Part shown: positions 5,072 to 8,995 of the stretch, piece by piece
Layout: each line of letters opens with the position of its first letter
Position numbering within the stretch: position 1 is the stretch's first letter
Origin: Lachnospiraceae bacterium
GTDB lineage: Bacteria; Bacillota_A; Clostridia; Lachnospirales; Lachnospiraceae
DNA: 8,995 nt
Direction of reading: 5' to 3'
Assembly (NCBI GenBank): GCA_017960415.1
Contig: JAGCZE010000155.1
Span: forward strand, 1 to 8,995
Notes under the pieces: model-generated
The model's input: only the letters and a program-made list of their open reading frames with translations
Database searches by the model: none
What the model was told of the DNA's origin: nothing
Position numbers and translations under genes: made by a program

Positions 5072-5785
5072 CTAAATTGCCACTCTCAGCCCTATATTCT
5101 CCCACTTATAATCCGGAGGGTTCGCACACCGATGTCCGACCCGGAGATTTACCGGCATATTGTCCCAACTGCCGCCGCGCATGACATGTTCCGTTCCGGT
5201 CTCGGGTCCGGTGGGGTTCACAACCGGTTCCGACGGATACGATGGCACGAAATAATCCTGACACCATTCCCAGACATTTCCCGACATATCGTAAATGCCA
5301 AGTTCATTGTTTTTTTTAGTTGCCACAGAATGAACGGACGCATCCGAATTGTTCCAGTACCAGCCCACATCAACCAATTTGTTACTACCGCTGTATTTAT
5401 ATCCCTTGCTCTTGTTACCGCCGCGGGCTGCAAATTCCCATTCCGCCTCTGTGGGAAGACGGAATTTCAATCCTGTCAGCCTGTTCAGTTCAGGTAAAAA
5501 TGTGTTGACGATCTCGTTCCATGAAACATTTATGACAGGAAGCCGATCACCAATCCCTTTAGCTAAAACTTCTCCATCAGGGATGCTGCCGGTAACAGCC
5601 TTCCACAGTTCTTGGGTAACCTGAGTTTCTCCAATATAGAAGCTGTCTATGGTCACTTCGTGGATCGGCATCGACCATTCAAAATGATCTGAGCCCATTT
5701 TAAAAGTTCCCCCGGGTACGTAAATCATGCTGCCGTACCTCGTTCCAGCTATTTCAATCGGCATAATTTCAAGCTCTTCCTTCAT
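5072..5785 (-). CDS. FGE-sulfatase-domain protein lacking catalytic cysteines
   Basis: The 237-residue product is almost entirely one formylglycine-generating-enzyme (SUMF1-type) domain. Landmarks in order are YVPGGTFKMGSD, FYIGETQVTQELWK, LPVINVSWNE, FRLPTEAEWEFAARGG, GIYDMSGNVWEWCQDYF and VMRGGSW (through residue 207), ending in IGLRVAI. True formylglycine-generating enzymes carry a cysteine pair two and seven residues after the GGSW tryptophan. Here those places are N209 and L214, so sulfatase-activating chemistry is unlikely. The protein probably belongs to the broad group of FGE-fold proteins with other catalytic or binding roles. No signal peptide is visible. GAAAGG (5794-5799) lies 8 nt before the ATG. 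The upstream small ORF overlaps its start, and the membrane-protein gene follows after 46 bp, which suggests one transcript. Confidence 0.9.
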   Translation of the reverse strand: MKEELEIMPIEIAGTRYGSMIYVPGGTFKMGSDHFEWSMPIHEVTIDSFYIGETQVTQELWKAVTGSIPDGEVLAKGIGDRLPVINVSWNEIVNTFLPELNRLTGLKFRLPTEAEWEFAARGGNKSKGYKYSGSNKLVDVGWYWNNSDASVHSVATKKNNELGIYDMSGNVWEWCQDYFVPSYPSEPVVNPTGPETGTEHVMRGGSWDNMPVNLRVGHRCANPPDYKWENIGLRVAI

Positions 5786-5991
5786 GCTGCCAACCTTTCG
5801 TTATTCTTCCGTAAGCTGAACCAGGCTCTGCAGAAATCATATTTCTAATTATATTGCGATATAAAGTGCTAACATATTTTCCAAACAAACCGGAATCTGT
5901 TGGCAGTGCGCGAGCAGCAAGTCTCCCTCCGAGGAACAACTTCGATATCGCAACCATATCAAAACAGCATGTCCAATAGTAATTCTTTCAT
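5769..5991 (-). pseudogene. Small ORF with an apparent T-run frameshift
   Basis: I do not recognise this protein. The ATG at 5989-5991 has an outstanding ribosome binding site (AGGAGGAAGGAG, 5998-6009) but encodes only MKELLLDMLF before TGA at 5959-5961. Removing one T from the TTTT run just before this stop joins it to a second open stretch (ATG 5955-5957, reading MVAISKLFLGGRLAARALP). The joined product would have about 74 residues, ending at 5769 inside the start of the FGE-fold gene. The second stretch has no ribosome binding site of its own. Options are a frameshift mutation, a homopolymer sequencing error, or a 10-codon leader peptide coupled to a downstream start through TGATATG. The overlap with the FGE-fold gene points to translational coupling if it is intact. 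Confidence 0.5.
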
Positions 5992-5997
5992 TGGCAG

Positions 5998-6009
5998 CTC
6001 CTTCCTCCT
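5998..6009 (-). promoter_or_regulatory. Very strong double Shine-Dalgarno
   Basis: Minus-strand AGGAGGAAGGAG lies 6 nt before the ATG at 5989-5991. It is the strongest ribosome binding site in the window, yet it serves an ORF of ten codons as the sequence stands. This argues that the downstream frame was once the intended product. Confidence 0.7.
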
Positions 6010-6021
6010 GACACTTTCACT

Positions 6022-6049
6022 TTTATAAATTTCGGCATTGCTATTTAAA
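6022..6049 (-). promoter_or_regulatory. Candidate promoter for the small ORF/FGE-fold unit
   Basis: Minus-strand TTTAAA (6044-6049) and TATAAA (6022-6027) are 16 bp apart and lie shortly before the strong ribosome binding site. The -35 overlaps the end of the EamA gene. The -10 matches five of six bases and the -35 is weak. No clear terminator separates this unit from the EamA operon, so read-through is possible. Confidence 0.33.
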
Positions 6050-6947
6050 TATTCTCTCTTTTCTGTTTCAGGTTCAGAATAACTACTGCTGACAGGATCA
6101 AAAGGATCCCTAATCCCGACATGATTGTTAACTGTTCGGAAAATACAAGTATTCCGATCAATGTTGCTACCATAGGCTCGATGGTAGCAATTATCCCTGC
6201 CTTGCTCGCCTCCACGCTTTCAAGTCCGATCGTATATGCCAAAAACGGGATCACGGCAGTGATCAAAGCAGTCAGGCAGCAAAATACTATCAGAAATCCA
6301 ATATCTGCAGTGTCTGAAAGCTTATTAAGCATGTCTGCCGGCCAGCATATGATCCATGAACCAATTGCCGCAAATATGAATGTATAAGTAGTAACTGTAT
6401 ATGGAGAATATCTCCGCAATGCTATTGTACCTAAAATGCTGTATAATCCGTATCCTATTCCGGATCCGAGTCCAACCAGCAATCCTGCCGGTGTCATTCC
6501 TTCACCGGAAATCCCGGAAACAAATACACACCCTGCAAATGCGAGAGCGAGAGCCACCAGCTTCCTTTTATTAAGCTTTTCATGAAAGAACAGAACCGAC
6601 ATGATCATGATCCATACAGGTGACGTATAAAGCAGGATCGCTGCCGTTGAGAGCGACATCATTGTAATGGCGGTAAAATAGCATATGGTAAAAAACAGGA
6701 TACTTCCAAATCCAAGCCCAAGAAAAAGAGGAATATCCTTAAATGAAATCCTAAACCCGGCACGATCCTTGATCAGCAGAATCAAAGCAAAGATCAATGC
6801 TGCCAGGGTCACACGTATTGAAACGATCTGTATAGAATTAAACCCGTATGTGCCCAGTTTTCTTACAAATATCCCCATGCTTCCCCAAAAGCATCCCGCC
6901 AGGATGATCAGTATGGAACCTATCATAGCTTTATTATTCTTTGCCAT
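6045..6947 (-). CDS. EamA/DMT-superfamily membrane transporter
   Basis: The 300-residue product is very hydrophobic, with ten predicted transmembrane helices in two EamA repeats (about residues 10-145 and 155-292). Typical features are the first helix ending GCFWGSMGIFVRKLG, the end of the first repeat (VALALAFAGCVFVSG), and the second-repeat segment ASKAGIIATIEPMVATLIG before the last helices. The family exports or imports small metabolites such as amino acids and nucleosides across the inner membrane. The substrate cannot be read from sequence. Its start lies 5 bp after the stop of the aldo/keto reductase gene, so it is the last gene of the thpR operon. No strong ribosome binding site is seen beyond GGGG in the end of the upstream gene, which suggests coupled translation. 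Confidence 0.92.
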   Translation of the reverse strand: MAKNNKAMIGSILIILAGCFWGSMGIFVRKLGTYGFNSIQIVSIRVTLAALIFALILLIKDRAGFRISFKDIPLFLGLGFGSILFFTICYFTAITMMSLSTAAILLYTSPVWIMIMSVLFFHEKLNKRKLVALALAFAGCVFVSGISGEGMTPAGLLVGLGSGIGYGLYSILGTIALRRYSPYTVTTYTFIFAAIGSWIICWPADMLNKLSDTADIGFLIVFCCLTALITAVIPFLAYTIGLESVEASKAGIIATIEPMVATLIGILVFSEQLTIMSGLGILLILSAVVILNLKQKRENI

Positions 6948-6952
6948 TTATT

Positions 6953-8098
6953 TCATACCCCGAACAACTCCGCTGTTTTTTTCATCCGGTTCGCAACTTC
7001 TACTCCAAACGGACATCTGCTCTCGCAGCCTTTGCATCCGATACATTCTGATGCAGTATGCCTGAGTGCTTTATAGTGCTGTGCTACACTTTCCGGAACT
7101 TTTTTCTGAGCTATCGCCAGATCGTAAAACTTATTGACCATTGCTATATCTATATCTACAGGACACGGCTTGCAATGACCACAGTAAGTACACTGTCCGT
7201 TGTATGAATGAAGCGGTGCATTTGCGATCACTGATGCATAATCCTTCTCATCATCAGTCGCATTTTCATAATATACTGCTTCATCAACCTGATCTTTTGT
7301 ATCATACCCGCACAGGATCGACGATACGCCCGGTCGCGTGAGTGCATAGTGGATGAGCTGTACGGGAGTAAAAGCAACTCCGAAGGGCGACCTGGCTTTG
7401 TCAAGCAATGCTCCGCCAAAATATCCCTTCATTACCGTGAGCCCCACGTTATTTTCTTCACACATCTGATAAAAACGTGCTCTGTCCGGATCTATTCCCG
7501 ACAACTGATCCTTATCATACCCGCCGAACATAGATTCAAGATTTTCTGTGGCGGGTCTCATATCAAATGCAGGGTTGATACTGAACAGGATCATCTCAAT
7601 GAAACCGGTCTCCACTGCCAGTTTACCGATCAGGGGATTATGCGTGGAAAGTCCGATATGCCTTATCGCTCCATTTTCATGAAGTTCATGGACATACTCT
7701 ATGAACTCCCCGTTCATGACTTTGTTCCATTCTTCCACAGAGTCAATATAATGGATCATTCCGAGATCGACATAGTCGCTGTGAAATCTGGTAAGGAGAT
7801 CCTCAAAAGCAGGACGAACATACTTCATTTCCCTTGTTCTGACATACTGTCCGTTCTGATAAGTAGATCCGATATGACCCTGTACATACCACGAATCGCG
7901 GCACCCTTCCATTGCCTTTCCTATGATGTCCCTCGATTTGGGATCCGGCATCCAGCAATCAACGATGTTTATCCCTTGACTATGAGCATACTTAAGAAGC
8001 TCTACCGACTCTGCTTCATCATGTCTTTCAAGCCATTCTCCGCCAAAACCGATCTCACTTACCTTAAGTCCTGTCTTCCCCAATAATCTGTAGTTCAT
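6953..8098 (-). CDS. Aldo/keto reductase with C-terminal ferredoxin domain
   Basis: The 381-residue product has an aldo/keto-reductase barrel (about residues 1-290) followed by two four-cysteine clusters. One is CTYCGHCKPCP (C303, C306, C309, C312) and the other CIGCKGCESRCP (C352, C355, C358, C362), suited to two [4Fe-4S] centres. It is probably a cytoplasmic redox enzyme of the AKR-ferredoxin group. The start MNYRLLGKTGLKVSEIGFG is the normal beginning of the family, with AGGAGG just upstream. The catalytic tetrad of ordinary aldo/keto reductases is Asp, Tyr, Lys, His. Asp47 and His116 are kept. The tyrosine place (five after Asp47) is Asp52, and the lysine place appears to be His75 (WYVQGHIG). 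Hydride transfer by the classic mechanism is therefore doubtful. The gene lies between thpR (26 bp upstream) and the EamA transporter (5 bp downstream). Confidence 0.93.
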   Translation of the reverse strand: MNYRLLGKTGLKVSEIGFGGEWLERHDEAESVELLKYAHSQGINIVDCWMPDPKSRDIIGKAMEGCRDSWYVQGHIGSTYQNGQYVRTREMKYVRPAFEDLLTRFHSDYVDLGMIHYIDSVEEWNKVMNGEFIEYVHELHENGAIRHIGLSTHNPLIGKLAVETGFIEMILFSINPAFDMRPATENLESMFGGYDKDQLSGIDPDRARFYQMCEENNVGLTVMKGYFGGALLDKARSPFGVAFTPVQLIHYALTRPGVSSILCGYDTKDQVDEAVYYENATDDEKDYASVIANAPLHSYNGQCTYCGHCKPCPVDIDIAMVNKFYDLAIAQKKVPESVAQHYKALRHTASECIGCKGCESRCPFGVEVANRMKKTAELFGV

Positions 8099-8124
8099 AT
8101 GCCCTCCTACTATTGCATAATACT

Positions 8125-8637
8125 TTACTCCTGTGCCATCACACTTCCCAGTTCACTGTATATCATTCCATTCTTACCCCTTGTGGAAAGCATCAGGGAT
8201 ATGTGATCAACCCTCATCGTTGTTGGCTTAAGATTTGTACTGAGATTATCACTTCCTGTATAAACCGGCTTCCGAAGGAAAGTGATATGCGGCATGAAAC
8301 GTTTCCTGTCAAATGGTATACCTGATTCGGCAAGAGCATGCCTGATCCCCTTTACCAGATCATTCAGGTCTTTATTATCACTGATCCCTGCCCACCAAAG
8401 GTCTGTGAAATTACCGACTCTTTTCAATGTCATATCAAATGGTGCAAACTTTACGGATTCCAATGCATCTAGCACCCGGTCCGGATCCCCATATTCGCCA
8501 ATAAACGCCAGAGTCAGGTGCATATTTTCACGGATGGTATAGTTTCCTTTCACTCCCTGATCATAAAACTCATCCTGTACGCCCTCGATAGAATACTTCA
8601 TATCGTCGGACAGCTGGATTGCTACAAACAATCTCAT
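8125..8637 (-). CDS. thpR: RNA 2',3'-cyclic phosphodiesterase (2'-5' RNA ligase family)
   Basis: The 170-residue product has the two-histidine phosphodiesterase fold. The first motif is H40-L-T42-L in NMHLTLAFIG and the second H117-I-T119-F in FMPHITFLRK. Members hydrolyse 2',3'-cyclic phosphate ends of RNA and can join tRNA halves with a 2'-5' bond in vitro. The protein acts in the cytoplasm, and its length is normal for ThpR. The start MRLFVAIQL is typical and is preceded by AGGGGTGA about 8 nt before the ATG. It is the first gene of a three-gene unit. A role in RNA end repair is suggested by the family, but the neighbouring aldo/keto reductase and transporter do not make this specific. Confidence 0.92.
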   Translation of the reverse strand: MRLFVAIQLSDDMKYSIEGVQDEFYDQGVKGNYTIRENMHLTLAFIGEYGDPDRVLDALESVKFAPFDMTLKRVGNFTDLWWAGISDNKDLNDLVKGIRHALAESGIPFDRKRFMPHITFLRKPVYTGSDNLSTNLKPTTMRVDHISLMLSTRGKNGMIYSELGSVMAQE

Positions 8638-8678
8638 TTTTGTTTCACCCCTTCTTCATGGATACGCTCCCCATTCAT

Positions 8679-8707
8679 ATTTTATCAAAAATCAGCATGT
8701 AGTGAAA
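8679..8707 (-). promoter_or_regulatory. Candidate promoter of the thpR operon
   Basis: Minus-strand TTTCAC (8702-8707) and TAAAAT (8679-8684) are separated by 17 bp, and the start codon of thpR is about 40 bp downstream. The spacing is ideal, the -10 good and the -35 mediocre. Confidence 0.42.
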
Positions 8708-8722
8708 GAGATTTTTAAGGCC

Positions 8723-8749
8723 AACTTCTGGACATTATGACCAGAAGTT
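8723..8749. promoter_or_regulatory. 9-bp inverted repeat upstream of the thpR promoter
   Basis: AACTTCTGG (8723-8731) and CCAGAAGTT (8741-8749) form a perfect inverted repeat around nine bases. No T-run follows on either strand, so it does not look like an intrinsic terminator. It lies about 16 bp upstream of the candidate -35 and could be a repressor or activator site. Confidence 0.4.
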
Positions 8750-8845
8750 CACTCTTATCCGTCTCCGTACAGATCACTGTTTGCTTCTTGTAGATAGTAG
8801 TATGACATAGTTTCCGGTGCAGAATAAAGGCTCGTCAACAAATAA

Positions 8846-8980
8846 GCCTTTGAGGAAGCGTTTCATTTGTTGGAGGCTTATACGGAAGGGCCTTATGAAA
8901 TATTGGAAAAGAACATAGATAAGGTGCATGAAGAATACAAACCGACAGCATTATACTTACTAAATCCGAACAATTGGTAA
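8846..8980 (+). pseudogene. Short C-terminal-looking open stretch
   Basis: After an in-frame TAA at 8843-8845 the plus strand is open for 44 codons and ends at TAA 8978-8980. The peptide is acidic and coherent, including FEEAFHLLEAYTEGPYEILE and later ALYLLNPNNW. There is no ATG start. A TTG near 8867 after GAGGAAGCG is conceivable. I do not recognise the family. It may be the tail of a decayed gene. Apart from this, the inverted repeat and the promoter, I see nothing supportable in 8638-8995. Confidence 0.3.
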
Positions 8981-8995
8981 ATTATATCGGAATAG

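Noticed and set aside
4717..5184. Plus-strand ORF across the membrane-protein and FGE-fold genes
   Set aside because: It is antisense to two supported genes, crosses their intergenic gap, and has no recognisable content.
7349..8086. Long plus-strand ORF opposite the aldo/keto reductase
   Set aside because: It lies within a well-supported gene on the other strand and has no domain-like features or ribosome binding site. It is a shadow frame.

Overview
The window looks like an accessory stretch of a Clostridia chromosome, most likely a Lachnospiraceae-type gut or rumen bacterium. This is an inference from AT-rich intergenic DNA, AGGAGG-type ribosome binding sites, a single-pass membrane protein of a type I associate with that group, and two different IS21-family elements. 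No species can be named from the sequence alone.

Left part (1-3531) is a wreckage zone. It opens inside an IS21-type istA fragment that ends abruptly in the 3' end of a broken fic gene (minus strand). The fic fragment has also lost its 5' end and is joined to the T-arm of a truncated tRNA-like gene. Behind it lies a compact minus-strand cluster of tRNA-like sequences: A, cut at its 3' end; B, with intact ends; and C. B and C share almost the same 5' and 3' ends but have unusual interiors. A complete 2360-bp IS21-family element (1070-3429, istA+istB, matching ends, 4-bp target duplication ACGA) sits in the acceptor stem of tRNA-like gene C. Removing the element and one ACGA copy restores a paired acceptor stem.

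Middle part (3532-5991) holds a frameshifted gene remnant of unknown family, then a minus-strand unit. That unit runs from a small ORF that appears frameshifted next to a strong ribosome binding site, through a formylglycine-generating-enzyme-fold protein lacking the catalytic cysteine pair, to a membrane-anchored extracytoplasmic protein. It ends in a strong intrinsic terminator that contains the last stop codon.

Right part (6045-8637) is a compact minus-strand operon: thpR (RNA 2',3'-cyclic phosphodiesterase family), an aldo/keto-reductase-fold protein with a C-terminal two-cluster ferredoxin domain, and a ten-helix EamA/DMT transporter. The spacing is 26 and 5 bp. A candidate promoter and a 9-bp inverted repeat lie upstream of thpR. 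The last 350 bases hold only a short open C-terminal-looking stretch on the plus strand.

No new defence or mobile system can be claimed. The most unusual signal is the divergent, tightly packed tRNA-like cluster that has been hit by several independent rearrangements.
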